Source: DASUPK01 sp963695675 (GTDB lineage Bacteria; Actinomycetota; Thermoleophilia; Solirubrobacterales; 70-9). Taken from it: a stretch of DNA of 64,000 nt. The stretch is taken from contig CAVOGY010000007.1 in assembly GCA_963695675.1 (NCBI GenBank), positions 62,001 to 126,000 of the forward strand, in the 5' to 3' direction. The notes beneath the pieces were generated by a model. It did not search any database, had not been told where the DNA came from, and saw only the letters and a list, made by a program, of their open reading frames with translations. Of this stretch, positions 8,719 through 18,258 are shown in pieces (positions within the stretch are counted from its first letter, which is position 1; the number at the start of each line of letters is the position of its first letter). The translations under genes and the position numbers were made by a program.

Positions 8719-9213
8719 ATGAGCGAGCTGACCAGCGCATCGGTGCCGCCGATAGGCGCGGACGATCACGTCACGGGGGAGGGCACCGAGACGATCGTGT
8801 ATGCCGACTTTGGATGCCCCTACTGCGCCGCCGCCTGGTCAGGGCTCCGGCAGCTACCGCTGCGGCTCTGCCTCCGGCACTTCCCGATGGCGTCGACGCA
8901 CCCCCGCGCACCGACTCTGCACGCGGCCGCCGAGGCGGCCGGGCTGCAGGGAGCCTTCTGGGAGATGTGCGATTCGCTCTATGCCGATCGGGGCCGGGTG
9001 GATGACCCGCACCTCTGGGAGCGGGCGGAGCGCTTCGGGTTGGATCTCGACCGCTTCAACTCGGATCGCCGATCCGATGCGGTCCGGGTCCGAATCGAGC
9101 GGGACTTCACGAGCGGCGTCCGCGCTGGCGTGCCCGGGACGCCGACCGCATTCGTCGCGGGCCGTCTCATCAGCGCGGACCTGGTGGAGGCCCTGAGCAA
9201 GCTCGCCCTCTAA
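8719..9213 (+). CDS. DsbA-family thioredoxin-like protein
   Basis: The 164-residue protein has a thioredoxin fold with the redox motif Cys33-Pro-Tyr-Cys36 (DFGCPYC). A helical insertion (FWEMCDSLYADRG) and the cis-proline loop GVPGTPTAF near residue 143 follow. These features match DsbA/DSBA-like oxidoreductases. There is no signal peptide or membrane anchor, so it is probably cytoplasmic, unlike the membrane-anchored DsbA at 56430-57209. Its substrate is unknown. It converges on the CocE-type hydrolase. Confidence 0.82.
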   Translation: MSELTSASVPPIGADDHVTGEGTETIVYADFGCPYCAAAWSGLRQLPLRLCLRHFPMASTHPRAPTLHAAAEAAGLQGAFWEMCDSLYADRGRVDDPHLWERAERFGLDLDRFNSDRRSDAVRVRIERDFTSGVRAGVPGTPTAFVAGRLISADLVEALSKLAL

Positions 9214-9256
9214 CGAGCGCGAGCGTGCTCCAAAGTGTTGCCGAGGGGGAACCCGT

Positions 9257-11113
9257 TCAGCGCTTGAAGTCGCCTGCCAGCGTGTGACCGGCGGGGACGA
9301 CCTTCGGCGCCGGTGGCCTGATCACGCCGCCGTCCGGCCGCTCGAGGACCGGCAGGCGAAGCTGCAGATTCGGGACCGTCACCGGCATCTGGCCGTTCGA
9401 GACGCGCCCGTAGGGGGCGTCGTTGGGCAGCAGCTCGAGCTTGGCGACGTGCCCGGCCGCAAATTTCCAGCCGTCGGCGTGGAGCTGGAAAACCTGCCGG
9501 GTCGGCGCGGGACCGGAGTTGACGTCGGGCCGGTAGAGCGCGCGGGCGACGAGCGTCTCGGTCCCGTCCGGGGCGACGTCGAGCAAGCGCGCGGCGACCT
9601 GGGAGGTAGGTCCGACCGAGTTGATGTCGGCGATCACCGTCGGCGAGCCCATCAGCGTGTAGCCGGGGCCGGTCGCCGCCGGCAGCCGGTAGGTCGCGAC
9701 ACCGGGCTGGTCGGAGCCGGAGGCAGTCGCGCAGGCGCCCGGGCCGGTGATCGGGTCGAAGGCCTGGCCGACGGTGGGATCGCCGGCCACGGGGGAGATC
9801 GTCTGCGGTGCGGCGGAGTCGTAGCGCACCTCACCCGGTGCGGCCTTCGCCCAGTTGGCGGCGAAGTAGGGGCCGGCCGACGGTCCTCCGCAGACCTTGG
9901 TCAGCATCTCGACCTGGCCTGACGCGGGGGCCCGGCCGATGCCCTTCAGGTAATAGTCGAACCACGCCTCCTGACGGGCGCGGAGCACGGCGGTGTCGGC
10001 GGCCTTGTTCTGGCCGCGCTGATGGCCGTAGTCCATGAAGAAGAGGTTCAGCGGGGCGCCCGGGTACTGGGTCCGGGTCCGGTTGTAGAAGCGGATCGCC
10101 TCGTCCGGCGGGAAGAGGTCGTCGGTCCAGCCGTTCGAGATCAGCAGCGGGGCCGGGGGCTCGGAGTGGTCGATGTAGTACGAGGAGTGGTGACTCGTCA
10201 CCTCATCGGTGATGTCAGCCGCCAGCGGATTGCCGTCGTAGGGCTCGCCGGCGTTGATCAGCGCGAACCAGGTGGTCAGGTCCGCATCGGGATCCGTTCT
10301 CGGCGGCGGGTAGTTGCTCGATGCCTGTCCCAGTGCGTAGAGCCCGGCGACGAAGGACTGCTTCTCCACCCCGATCCGGTTACCGTAGGGAGCATCGGCC
10401 ACGTAGTCGAGTGTCCGCCCATTCGGCATCAGCGAGTAGGCGAGATCGGTCCACGGAATCTCCGGCGCCGCCGCGGCGATTCGCATCGCGAGGCCGCCGG
10501 GGCTCGTCCAGGGAGCGAGTGACCCGTCGGGGAGCATGACGCGGTCCTTGAGCGCCGCCAGGGCCATCGAGATCCCGCCGCCGTAGGAGGGACCCGTTGC
10601 CGCGATCTTCTGCGGCTGGGTGACACCCTCGTCGGCGAGCACCGACAACAGGTACTGGGCGTCCCGCACCTCGTAGCGGTTGTCCATCAGGTGGTTGTAG
10701 CCCTTGGTGCACTGGGGGCTGAACCGGTCGGGATCCTGGCCGCCACAGGAGTTGCCCCAGCCACGGTCGCTCATGCTGAAGACCGCATAGCCGCGGCTCG
10801 CCCAGCCCTGGGTCCGCTCGTTCAGGCCGATCTTCGTTCCGCCCCAGCCGTGGAAGGTGCCGATCGTCGGATAGGGCCCGTCCGCAGCGCCGGCCGGTGC
10901 CGGAGGCAGGATCACGTTGACGTCGATCTTGGTGCCGTCGAAGGTGTGGGTGGGGCCGCTGCAGAGCCGGACGTCTCCGGCGGAGGGCTGCGGAGCGCAG
11001 CCGATGTCGCCGCCGAAGACGGTCGGGATCGCCGCCTGGGCGCTCGGCGCGAGCGCCAGAGCGCCCAGCGTGAGCGCGGTCGCGAGCGATGTCCGAAGCA
11101 AGCGCCTCTCCAT
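9257..11113 (-). CDS. Secreted CocE/NonD-family (peptidase S15-like) hydrolase
   Basis: This is a secreted alpha/beta-hydrolase of about 618 residues. Starting at ATG 11113 gives a clear signal peptide (MERRLLRTSLATALTLGALALAPSA). A GGGGGGTG stretch lies just upstream, so the longer in-frame ATG at 11152 is less likely. The nucleophile motif is GPSYGGG. A wide insertion, then DYGHQRG (likely catalytic His), and a C-terminal beta-rich PepX_C-like domain follow. CocE/NonD enzymes cleave esters or X-Pro peptides; the substrate cannot be told from sequence. It is transcribed alone, divergent from pnp. Confidence 0.85.
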   Translation of the reverse strand: MERRLLRTSLATALTLGALALAPSAQAAIPTVFGGDIGCAPQPSAGDVRLCSGPTHTFDGTKIDVNVILPPAPAGAADGPYPTIGTFHGWGGTKIGLNERTQGWASRGYAVFSMSDRGWGNSCGGQDPDRFSPQCTKGYNHLMDNRYEVRDAQYLLSVLADEGVTQPQKIAATGPSYGGGISMALAALKDRVMLPDGSLAPWTSPGGLAMRIAAAAPEIPWTDLAYSLMPNGRTLDYVADAPYGNRIGVEKQSFVAGLYALGQASSNYPPPRTDPDADLTTWFALINAGEPYDGNPLAADITDEVTSHHSSYYIDHSEPPAPLLISNGWTDDLFPPDEAIRFYNRTRTQYPGAPLNLFFMDYGHQRGQNKAADTAVLRARQEAWFDYYLKGIGRAPASGQVEMLTKVCGGPSAGPYFAANWAKAAPGEVRYDSAAPQTISPVAGDPTVGQAFDPITGPGACATASGSDQPGVATYRLPAATGPGYTLMGSPTVIADINSVGPTSQVAARLLDVAPDGTETLVARALYRPDVNSGPAPTRQVFQLHADGWKFAAGHVAKLELLPNDAPYGRVSNGQMPVTVPNLQLRLPVLERPDGGVIRPPAPKVVPAGHTLAGDFKR

Positions 11114-11284
11114 TCCCGTGCACCCCCCAAGGTGCATGCCAACCGTACCCAAGCCGATCGCAGCATGCGCCAGTTCGGTCGAGCGGGCGCGAGGTCGCGG
11201 TCGCTAAGCTTGCGCAGACAGAGAACGAGAGTTCTGAGGCCAAAAGCGGTCGCCAACCGGGCGGCCGGAAGGGAAACACAACTT

Positions 11285-13543
11285 ATGAGCATGTTCGACG
11301 TAACCCGCGTCTCGGTGGAGGTAGGCGGGGAGGAGATCTCCTTCGAGACCGGAAAGCTCGCCCGTCAGGCGAGCGGAGCGGTCGTTGTCCGCTCCGGCGA
11401 CACGATGGTCCTTAACACCGCGACCGCGGGCAACGACCGCGACGTCGACTTCCTGCCCCTCACCGTGGACGTCGAGGAGAAGCACTACGCCGCGGGCAAG
11501 ATCCCCGGCTCCTTCTTCCGCCGCGAGGCGCGGGCCGGTGAGAAGGCGACGTTGACGGCGCGGATGATCGACCGTCCGATTCGCCCCCTCTTCCCGAAGG
11601 GGTGGCACCGCGAGACGCAGCTGGTCTCTCAGCCGATGTCCGTGGACCACGTCCACCCTTACGACATCCTGGCGATGAACGGCGCTTCCGCCGCACTCGC
11701 GATCTCCGATATCCCGGTCGCCAAGCACGTCGGCGCGGTCCGGATCGGCAAGCTGGACGGCGACTTCGTCGTCAACCCCGCCGAGGAGGACCTCGAGCGG
11801 CTCGACATGGACCTGATCGTGTCGGGGACCGACGAGGCCATCCTGATGGTGGAGGCCGGCGCCGACGGCGTCACCGAGGCCGAGATCCTCGACGCGCTCG
11901 ACATCGCGCACGGCGAGATCAAGAAGCTCGTCGCGACGATGGAGGAACTGCGCGAGAAGGTCGGCAAGGAGAAGGTCGAGATCGAGCCGCCCCAGGTGGA
12001 CGAGGCGACCTACGAGTCGATCAGCAGCTCCCACGGCGCCAAGCTCGACGAGGCCACGCAGGTGCAGGCGAAGCTGGAGCGCCAGGATGCGATCGACGCC
12101 GTCGAGGAGGAGGTGCTCGAGCAGTACGCACCTCCGACCGAGGACGAGCAGCCCGACCGTGAGCGGCTCGCAGAGGTAAAGACCGCCTTCGCCAAGCTCG
12201 AGAAGGACATCATCCGCAAGCGCATCGCCGTCGACAAGAAGCGCCCGGACGGTCGCGCCCAGGACGAGATCCGGTCGATCGAGACCGAGATCGACCTCGC
12301 CCCGCGGGTGCACGGCTCGGCCCTCTTCACGCGCGGCGAGACGCAGATCCTCTCCAGCGTGGCGCTCGGCACGACCCGCATGGACATGAAGGTCGACAAC
12401 CTCGGCCTCCAGGAGACCAAGCGATTCTGGCACCACTACAACTTCCCGCCGTTCTCGGTCGGGGAGGCCGGCTTCATGCGGGGACCGAAGCGCCGCGACA
12501 TCGGCCACGGGGCGCTCGCGGAGCGGGCGCTGTCTGCGACGATCCCGTCGGAGGAGGACTTCCCGTATGTGATCCGGGTCGTCTCGGACACCCTGGAGTC
12601 GAACGGCTCCTCGTCGATGGGCTCGGTCTGCGCATCCTCGATGGCCCTGCAGGCGGCGGGCGTGCCGGTCAGCGCACCGGTCGCGGGCGTCGCGATGGGA
12701 TTGATCAAGGAGGGCGACGACTACACCGTCCTCACCGACATCGCCGGAGTCGAGGACCACCTGGGCGACATGGACTTCAAGGTCGCCGGGACCGCCGAGG
12801 GCATCACGGCTCTCCAGATGGACATCAAGATCACCGGCGTCACCCTGGAGATCCTCAAGGACGCGCTCGAGCAGGCCCATCAGGGCCGCCAGTTCATTCT
12901 CGGCAAGATGGCCGAGGCGATCGACCATCCGCGCGAGCAGCTCTCGCAGTTCGCGCCGAAGATCACCTCGATCAAGATCGACCCGGAGAAGATCGGCGCT
13001 CTGATCGGCAAGGGCGGCGAGACGATTCGCGGCCTTTCCGAGGAGTTCGAGGCCGAGATCGACGTGGACGACGACGGCACGGTGCGGCTCTACGCGCCCA
13101 CCGGCGAGCTCGTCGACGCCCTCGCGGAGCGGATCACCTCGATGACGAAGGATGTCGAGGTCGGCGACCGCTTCAAGGGCAAGGTCGTGAAGACGACCAA
13201 CTTCGGCGCGTTCGTCGAGCTCACCAAGGGCACCGACGGCCTGCTTCACATCTCCAACGTGAAGCCGGGCGAGCGGGTCGGCACGGTCGAGGATGTCCTC
13301 AACCAGGGCGACGAGATCGATGTCACGGCAGTGGAGGTCGACAAGGAGCGAGGCCGGATCGGCCTGCGGCTGTCGGACGACCCGGACGTGGAGGGCAAGT
13401 CGGCTGACGAGCTCGCCGGCGTCGGCACCGGTGATCCGGGGCCGCCCCGCGGCGGCCGCCGTGATGGCGGTGGCGGCGGGCGCAGGCGCGAGCGCGACGG
13501 CGGTGGCCGCCGCCGCGAGCGCGACGGCGGCCGAGGCCGCTGA
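11285..13543 (+). CDS. pnp: Polyribonucleotide nucleotidyltransferase (PNPase)
   Basis: PNPase degrades RNA 3' to 5' by phosphorolysis. The 752-residue protein starts at ATG 11285 (MSMFDVTRVSVEVGG); GGAAGGG lies about 11 nt upstream. Two RNase PH domains flank an alpha-helical linker. The KH domain includes IGALIGKGGETIRGL and the S1 domain FKGKVVKTTNFGAFVEL. The C-terminus (from about 715) is a Gly/Arg repeat tail with RRRERDGGG units, resembling RGG-type RNA-binding tails. The frame is open far upstream, but that overlaps the minus-strand hydrolase. Twelve nt separate it from the M16 peptidase gene. Confidence 0.97.
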   Translation: MSMFDVTRVSVEVGGEEISFETGKLARQASGAVVVRSGDTMVLNTATAGNDRDVDFLPLTVDVEEKHYAAGKIPGSFFRREARAGEKATLTARMIDRPIRPLFPKGWHRETQLVSQPMSVDHVHPYDILAMNGASAALAISDIPVAKHVGAVRIGKLDGDFVVNPAEEDLERLDMDLIVSGTDEAILMVEAGADGVTEAEILDALDIAHGEIKKLVATMEELREKVGKEKVEIEPPQVDEATYESISSSHGAKLDEATQVQAKLERQDAIDAVEEEVLEQYAPPTEDEQPDRERLAEVKTAFAKLEKDIIRKRIAVDKKRPDGRAQDEIRSIETEIDLAPRVHGSALFTRGETQILSSVALGTTRMDMKVDNLGLQETKRFWHHYNFPPFSVGEAGFMRGPKRRDIGHGALAERALSATIPSEEDFPYVIRVVSDTLESNGSSSMGSVCASSMALQAAGVPVSAPVAGVAMGLIKEGDDYTVLTDIAGVEDHLGDMDFKVAGTAEGITALQMDIKITGVTLEILKDALEQAHQGRQFILGKMAEAIDHPREQLSQFAPKITSIKIDPEKIGALIGKGGETIRGLSEEFEAEIDVDDDGTVRLYAPTGELVDALAERITSMTKDVEVGDRFKGKVVKTTNFGAFVELTKGTDGLLHISNVKPGERVGTVEDVLNQGDEIDVTAVEVDKERGRIGLRLSDDPDVEGKSADELAGVGTGDPGPPRGGRRDGGGGGRRRERDGGGRRRERDGGRGR

Positions 13544-13554
13544 GCCGGGCCCGC

Positions 13555-14835
13555 ATGGCCGACAGGGCGCAGGTAACCGAGCTCGACTCGGGCATCCGGG
13601 TCGTCACCGAGGTCGTTCCCTCGGTGCGCTCGGTGGCGCTCGGCCTCTGGGTTCGCACAGGCTCGAGGGATGAGACGCCGGCTCAGGCCGGCGTCTCGCA
13701 TTTCCTCGAGCACCTGCTCTTCAAGGGAACGAAGCGCTACTCGGCGATCGAGATCGCCGAGATCTTCGACGGCCTCGGGGCAGCGGTGAACGCGGCGACC
13801 GGCAAGGAGTCGACCAACCTCCACGCGCGGTTCCTCGACACCCACACCGAGGAGGCCTTCGACCTGCTCGCGGAGATGCTGCTCGGGCCGACCTACCCGG
13901 AGATCGACTCCGAGCGCGATGTCGTGTTGGAGGAGATCGCGATGTACGAGGACGAGCCGCAGGACAAGGTCCACGACGTGCTCGACCGGGCTGTCTTCGG
14001 CGGCCATCCGCTCGGCAGGCGGGTGCTGGGCGAGGCGGAGGTGATCAGCTCGATCCCGATCCCGGAGATCGACGCCTATCACCGTGCTCGCTACACGGGC
14101 GCGAACATCGTCGCCGCAGCCGCCGGGAACGTCGACCACGACGCGATCGTCGAGCTGACGCGGCGCCACGTCGAGCCCCCTGCGGCAACGGGCGACGGTG
14201 CGGCGCTGGAGGCTCCCGAGCTGTACGGCGCCCAGGTCGCCTTCCAGCAGAAAGACACCGAGCAGTTCCACATCTGCTTCGGCGGCCCGGGTATCGACTG
14301 CGCCGACGAACGCCGCTATGCGCTCACAATCCTTGACGCGGTCTTCGGTGGTTCGACCTCATCCCGTCTCTTCCGCGAGGTGCGCGAGAAGCGGGGCCTC
14401 GCCTACGCCGTAGGCTCATACACGCAGCAGTACGTGGACAGCGGCATGATCGCCCTCTACGTCGGGACGCGCGAGGACAACGTCGAGGAGGCCTGCGGAA
14501 TCATCGGCCGCGAGCTCGGCTCGATCCACGCCGAAGGCATCACCGATGAGGAGCTGGCGCGCGCCAAGGAGCACGTCAAGGGCCGGATGGTGCTCTCCTC
14601 CGAGTCGACCGCGGCCCGCATGGGCAGGATCGGCAAGGCGGTCCTCTTCGACATCCCGCTGCTCACCCTCGACGAGCTGCTCGAGAAGGTGGACGCGGTG
14701 ACCGGCGAGGAGGTGGCGGAGCTCGCCCGCGACCTCTACGAGCCCGCGTCCCTTTCGGCCGCGGCGATCGCCCCGAGCGAGGACCGCTTCCGGGACGCGC
14801 TGGCACCGGTCAACGAGGCGCTCGCCGCGGCTTAG
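13555..14835 (+). CDS. M16 family zinc metallopeptidase (processing-peptidase-like)
   Basis: This 426-residue protein has the inverted zinc motif HFLEH (His49, Glu52, His53). A distal Glu in the DVVLEEIAMYEDEP region completes zinc binding. The second M16 lobe contains the substrate-binding Arg/Tyr segment (FREVREKRGLAYAVGSYT). It is a single-chain, two-lobed PepR/YmxG-type peptidase. The pnp-M16-dapB order is conserved across actinobacteria and firmicutes, but the physiological substrate is not well defined. Confidence 0.92.
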   Translation: MADRAQVTELDSGIRVVTEVVPSVRSVALGLWVRTGSRDETPAQAGVSHFLEHLLFKGTKRYSAIEIAEIFDGLGAAVNAATGKESTNLHARFLDTHTEEAFDLLAEMLLGPTYPEIDSERDVVLEEIAMYEDEPQDKVHDVLDRAVFGGHPLGRRVLGEAEVISSIPIPEIDAYHRARYTGANIVAAAAGNVDHDAIVELTRRHVEPPAATGDGAALEAPELYGAQVAFQQKDTEQFHICFGGPGIDCADERRYALTILDAVFGGSTSSRLFREVREKRGLAYAVGSYTQQYVDSGMIALYVGTREDNVEEACGIIGRELGSIHAEGITDEELARAKEHVKGRMVLSSESTAARMGRIGKAVLFDIPLLTLDELLEKVDAVTGEEVAELARDLYEPASLSAAAIAPSEDRFRDALAPVNEALAAA

Positions 14836-14939
14836 GCTGCGAGTACCGCCGAGGGCCGGCGAGCTCCCCCGGCGAGCTCCCCACCTTCGACCGGAGCGTG
14901 GCCATCCGGCGGATCGCGGGCCCCATAAGATCGCCGATC

Positions 14940-15626
14940 ATGGCCGAGTCGATCAAGGTCGTTGTCTCCGGCGCCGCTGGTCGGATGGGGGAGACCGTCT
15001 GCGCTGCGGTGGAGTCGGCGGAGGACGTGGACCTGGTGGGCCGCGCGGACCCGGCGCTGGATACGTCCGTGACTGACGTCCTCTCCGGAGGCGAGGCCGA
15101 CGTACTGGTCGACTTCACCACGCCGGAGGCCGCGCCGGCGAACGTCATCGAGGCGATCAATGCTGGCGTCCACGCGGTGGTGGGCAGTACCGGCTTCGAC
15201 GTCGAGGAGCTTCGGGAGAAAGTCCTGAGTGCCGAGGGCGCGGGCAAGTGCTTCGTGGCGCCGAACTTCGCGATCGGGGCGGTGCTGATGATGCAGGCCG
15301 CCAAGCTGGTCGCGCCCCACATGTCCGAAGCGGAGATCGTCGAGCTTCACCACGACCAAAAGAAGGACGCCCCTTCCGGCACGGCTAAGCGGACCGCGGA
15401 GCTGATCCGCGAAGCCGGCGGCAATGTCCACGAGCCGATCCATTCCGTGAGGCTCCCGGGCCTGGTCGCGCACCACGAGGTGGTCTTCGGCGGGCAGGGG
15501 CAGACGCTCACGATCCGCCACGACTCCACGGACCGGACGAGCTTCATGCCCGGCGTCCTGCTTGCGGTCCGCAAGGTCAGCCGGTTGCCGGAACGGTTCG
15601 TCGTCGGACTGGAGAATCTGCTCTGA
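14940..15626 (+). CDS. dapB: 4-hydroxy-tetrahydrodipicolinate reductase
   Basis: DapB reduces 4-hydroxy-tetrahydrodipicolinate to tetrahydrodipicolinate with NAD(P)H in the lysine/diaminopimelate pathway. The 228-residue protein starts at ATG 14940 and opens with the Rossmann motif GAAGRMGE. The catalytic and substrate-binding signature ELHHDQKKDAPSGTA is intact, as is the terminal RKVSRLPERF segment. The protein is shorter than E. coli DapB (273) but near other actinobacterial sizes. The preceding gap holds a direct repeat GGCGAGCTCCCC but no recognisable signal. Confidence 0.95.
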   Translation: MAESIKVVVSGAAGRMGETVCAAVESAEDVDLVGRADPALDTSVTDVLSGGEADVLVDFTTPEAAPANVIEAINAGVHAVVGSTGFDVEELREKVLSAEGAGKCFVAPNFAIGAVLMMQAAKLVAPHMSEAEIVELHHDQKKDAPSGTAKRTAELIREAGGNVHEPIHSVRLPGLVAHHEVVFGGQGQTLTIRHDSTDRTSFMPGVLLAVRKVSRLPERFVVGLENLL

Positions 15627-15642
15627 GCGGTACTCTCTTGAC

Positions 15643-15714
15643 GCGAGGGTGCCCCGATAATGCGAGGGCGCGCGACAGCGCGACCCGTAAGAAGCTGGAG
15701 GGGCAACCCGTTTG
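15643..15714 (+). repeat. Nested-hairpin leader repeat, copy L1 (before dapA)
   Basis: This copy has an outer stem GGGTGCCCC (15647-15655) pairing with GGGGCAACCC (15700-15709) with one bulged A. An inner hairpin, GGGCGCGC, loop GACA, GCGCG-A-CCC, lies within the 27-nt block 15662-15688. The same 27 nt occur exactly at 20835-20861 and 28694-28720. The Shine-Dalgarno GGAGGGG (15697-15703) overlaps the outer right arm. A TTG codon sits 8 nt after it and an in-frame ATG 6 nt later. The element could control access to the dapA ribosome-binding site. Confidence 0.85.
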
Positions 15715-15717
15715 AAT

Positions 15718-16590
15718 ATGGTCGAGATCGGAGGCGTAATCACCGCGATGGTGACCCCGTTCGCCGAGGACCGGTCGGTGGACGAGACCGCGGCGCGCAA
15801 GCTCGCCCGGCGCCTGATCGAGAGCGGCTCGCACGGTCTCGTGCTGGCAGGCACGACCGGCGAGTCTCCGACGCTCACCGACGAGGAGAAGATCTCGCTG
15901 CTGCGAGCGATCCGCGACGAGCTCGGAGGGGACGTGCTGCTGATCTGCGGGACCGGCTCCAACGACACGCGGCACTCCGAGCGGCTTTCGGCGGCCGCGG
16001 CCGACAACGGGGCGGACGCTGTGCTCGCCGTGACCCCGTACTACAACAAGCCGAACCGGGCTGGGATCCTCGCCCACTACAACGCGATCGCCAAGGCGGC
16101 CGGGGTCCCCGTGATCCTCTACAACATTCCCTCCCGGGTGGTGGTCAACGTGCCTCCGGACCTGCTCGCAGAGCTCGCCCATATCGAGAACGTGATCGGC
16201 GTGAAGCAGGCGAACGATGACGAGCTGCAGCCAATCGACGGCCTCCGCGTCCTCGCCGGAAACGATGGCACGTTCCTTCGCACCCTCGAGATGGGTGGGC
16301 CGGGAGGGGTCCTGGTCGCCACCCACCTGGTGGGCCCCGAGATGAGGGAGATCTACGACGCTGTCCAGGCGGGAGACGTCGAACGGGCGCGCCAGATCGA
16401 TTCGTCCCTCAGGCCGGTCTACGAGGTCTTGAGCAAGAACAACCCGATCCCGGTCAAGGCCGGCCTCGAGCTGCTCGGGATCTGCTCGGCGCGGGCGAGG
16501 CTGCCCATCGTCGAGGCTGACGACGAGCAGAAGGCGGAGGTGAGGCGGGCGCTCGAGGCCCATGGCCTGTTGGCCGGGAGCGCCGCGTAG
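15718..16590 (+). CDS. dapA: 4-hydroxy-tetrahydrodipicolinate synthase
   Basis: DapA condenses pyruvate with aspartate semialdehyde, the first committed step to diaminopimelate and lysine. The 290-residue TIM-barrel protein has the family motifs GGVITAMVTPF, GTTGESPTL, YYNKPN and YNIPSR. The Schiff-base lysine is Lys163 in GVKQAND. ATG 15718 is used here. TTG 15712 is in frame and has the better Shine-Dalgarno spacing (8 nt), so the protein may carry two extra residues. It follows dapB, and rnj begins 2 nt after its stop. Confidence 0.95.
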   Translation: MVEIGGVITAMVTPFAEDRSVDETAARKLARRLIESGSHGLVLAGTTGESPTLTDEEKISLLRAIRDELGGDVLLICGTGSNDTRHSERLSAAAADNGADAVLAVTPYYNKPNRAGILAHYNAIAKAAGVPVILYNIPSRVVVNVPPDLLAELAHIENVIGVKQANDDELQPIDGLRVLAGNDGTFLRTLEMGGPGGVLVATHLVGPEMREIYDAVQAGDVERARQIDSSLRPVYEVLSKNNPIPVKAGLELLGICSARARLPIVEADDEQKAEVRRALEAHGLLAGSAA

Positions 16591-16592
16591 GT

Positions 16593-18258
16593 TTGAGCAG
16601 CTCGAGCATTCGGATCCTCCCGCTCGGCGGACTGGGAGAGATCGGCAAGAACATGACCGCCATCGAGGTGGATGGGCGGATCGTGGTCGTGGACACGGGC
16701 CTGATGTTCCCGACGGCCGACATGCTGGGTATCGACCTCGTCCTGCCCGACTTCTCGACGCTGCGGGACCGCGCCGATGACATCGAGGCGATCGTCCTCA
16801 CCCACGGCCACGAGGATCACGTCGGGGCGCTGCCCTACGTGCTCAGGGAGATCGGAGTCCCACCGGTGATCTACGGGGGGCTGCTCACGATCGGCATGGT
16901 CCGGTCCAAACTCGATGAGCACAAGCTGCGCGAGGTTCCGCTGCAGGAACTGCCCGCCGGCGAGCGTGTCGGAGCTGGACCCTTCGGGATCGAGCTTGTC
17001 CACATGGCCCACTCGATCCCCGACGCCCGCGCCGTCGCCCTCAGCACGCGAGCTCGGCACCGTCCTGGTGACTGGCGACTACAAGTTCGACCAGACGCCG
17101 GTCGACGGAATCCCGGCAGACGTCTCTCGGCTCGCCGAGCTCGGCCGCGAAGGACTGCTCTGCCTCTGCGGAGACTCCACCAATGCAGATCGCCCCGGGG
17201 TGGCGCCGTCCGAGTCGAGCGTCGGCCCCGCGCTGCTCGAGGTTTTCTCCCGCTGCCCGGGACGGGTCATCGTCACCTGCTTCGCCTCCAACATCCACCG
17301 CGTCCAGCAAGCGATCGACGCGGCCGCCCGGCTCGACCGGCGTGTCGCGCTCGTCGGCCGGTCGATGCGCAAGAACTTCAACATCGCCTCGAACCTAGGC
17401 ATGGCGGACGCTCCCGACGGCCTCTTCATCTCGCCCAAGGAGGTCCAGGACTTCCCGGACGAGAAGGTAGTAGTGATCTCGACGGGCAGCCAGGGCGAGC
17501 CGCTCTCTGCGCTTCGCCGGATGGCGCACCACGATCACCCGGACGTCGAGCTCCACTCCGGAGACACCGTGATCTTCTCGGCGACGCCGATCCCCGGCAA
17601 CGAGCAGTCCGTGAACGAGACGATCGATCGGATATTCCAGATCGGGGCGCAGGTGGTCACCGCCGCCGACGCGCCGATCCACGCCTCGGGTCACGGCTGG
17701 CAGGAGGAGCTCAAGTTGATGCTCAACCTGACCAAACCGCGCAACGTCTTCCCGTTCCACGGCGACCACAAGCGGATGCGCCTGCACGCCGACCTCGCGG
17801 AATCGGTCGGCATCAAACCCGAGTGCATCTTCACCGGGCGGAACGGTCTGGCCCTTGAGATCGACGAGTCGGGCGCGAGCTTCGGGGAAGACGTCCACGC
17901 CAGCATGATCTTCGTGGACGGCGTCTCGGTCGGCGAGCCCGACGAGTTCGCCCTGCGCGACCGGCGCAAGCTCTCGGACGATGGTGTCTTCATCGTGGTG
18001 GCGACGATCTCCTCGGACGACGGGTCCCAGGTCGCCGATCCCGAGGTTATCTTCCGGGGGGTTCCGTTCTCCCAGGACGCCGATGGCCTGCGCGACGAGC
18101 TCCGTGGCGTTGTGGCCGACACCCTCCGGGAGGCCGCAGAGGACCAGGTCCGGGAGATCTCCCTGCTCCAGCAGGACCTTCACGACGACATCGCGGAGTT
18201 CGTCTACGAGAAGCTCCACCGCCGGCCGCTGGTCCTGCCGGTCGTCGTCGAGGTCTGA
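16593..18258 (+). pseudogene. rnj: Ribonuclease J, interrupted by a frameshift near 17047
   Basis: RNase J is a metallo-beta-lactamase/beta-CASP nuclease with endo- and 5'-3' exonuclease activity. The first frame (TTG 16593) reads ILPLGGLGEIGKNMTA and the zinc motif THGHEDHVGAL, then HMAHSIPDARAVALSTR. After that the conserved sequence continues one frame over as ELGTVLVTGDYKFDQTPVDG to the stop at 18258, with the beta-CASP motifs intact. Restoring CG in a CGCG stretch (17047-17050), that is a 2-nt deletion, gives a single 555-residue protein of normal length. Codon usage is normal on both sides. It is either a real mutation or an assembly error; an essential gene favours the latter. Confidence 0.88.

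Noticed and set aside
10691..11284. Upstream extension of the pnp frame
   Set aside because: It overlaps the secreted hydrolase on the opposite strand, and the PNPase fold begins at 11285-11291.
11204..13249. Long minus-strand frame opposite pnp
   Set aside because: Same cause: antisense shadow of a certain gene, rich in Leu/Arg/Asp/Val and without any motif.
15639..15661. TTGACG ... TAAT as a promoter for dapA
   Set aside because: The spacing is only 12-14 nt and the bases belong to the leader repeat, so a promoter call is not justified.
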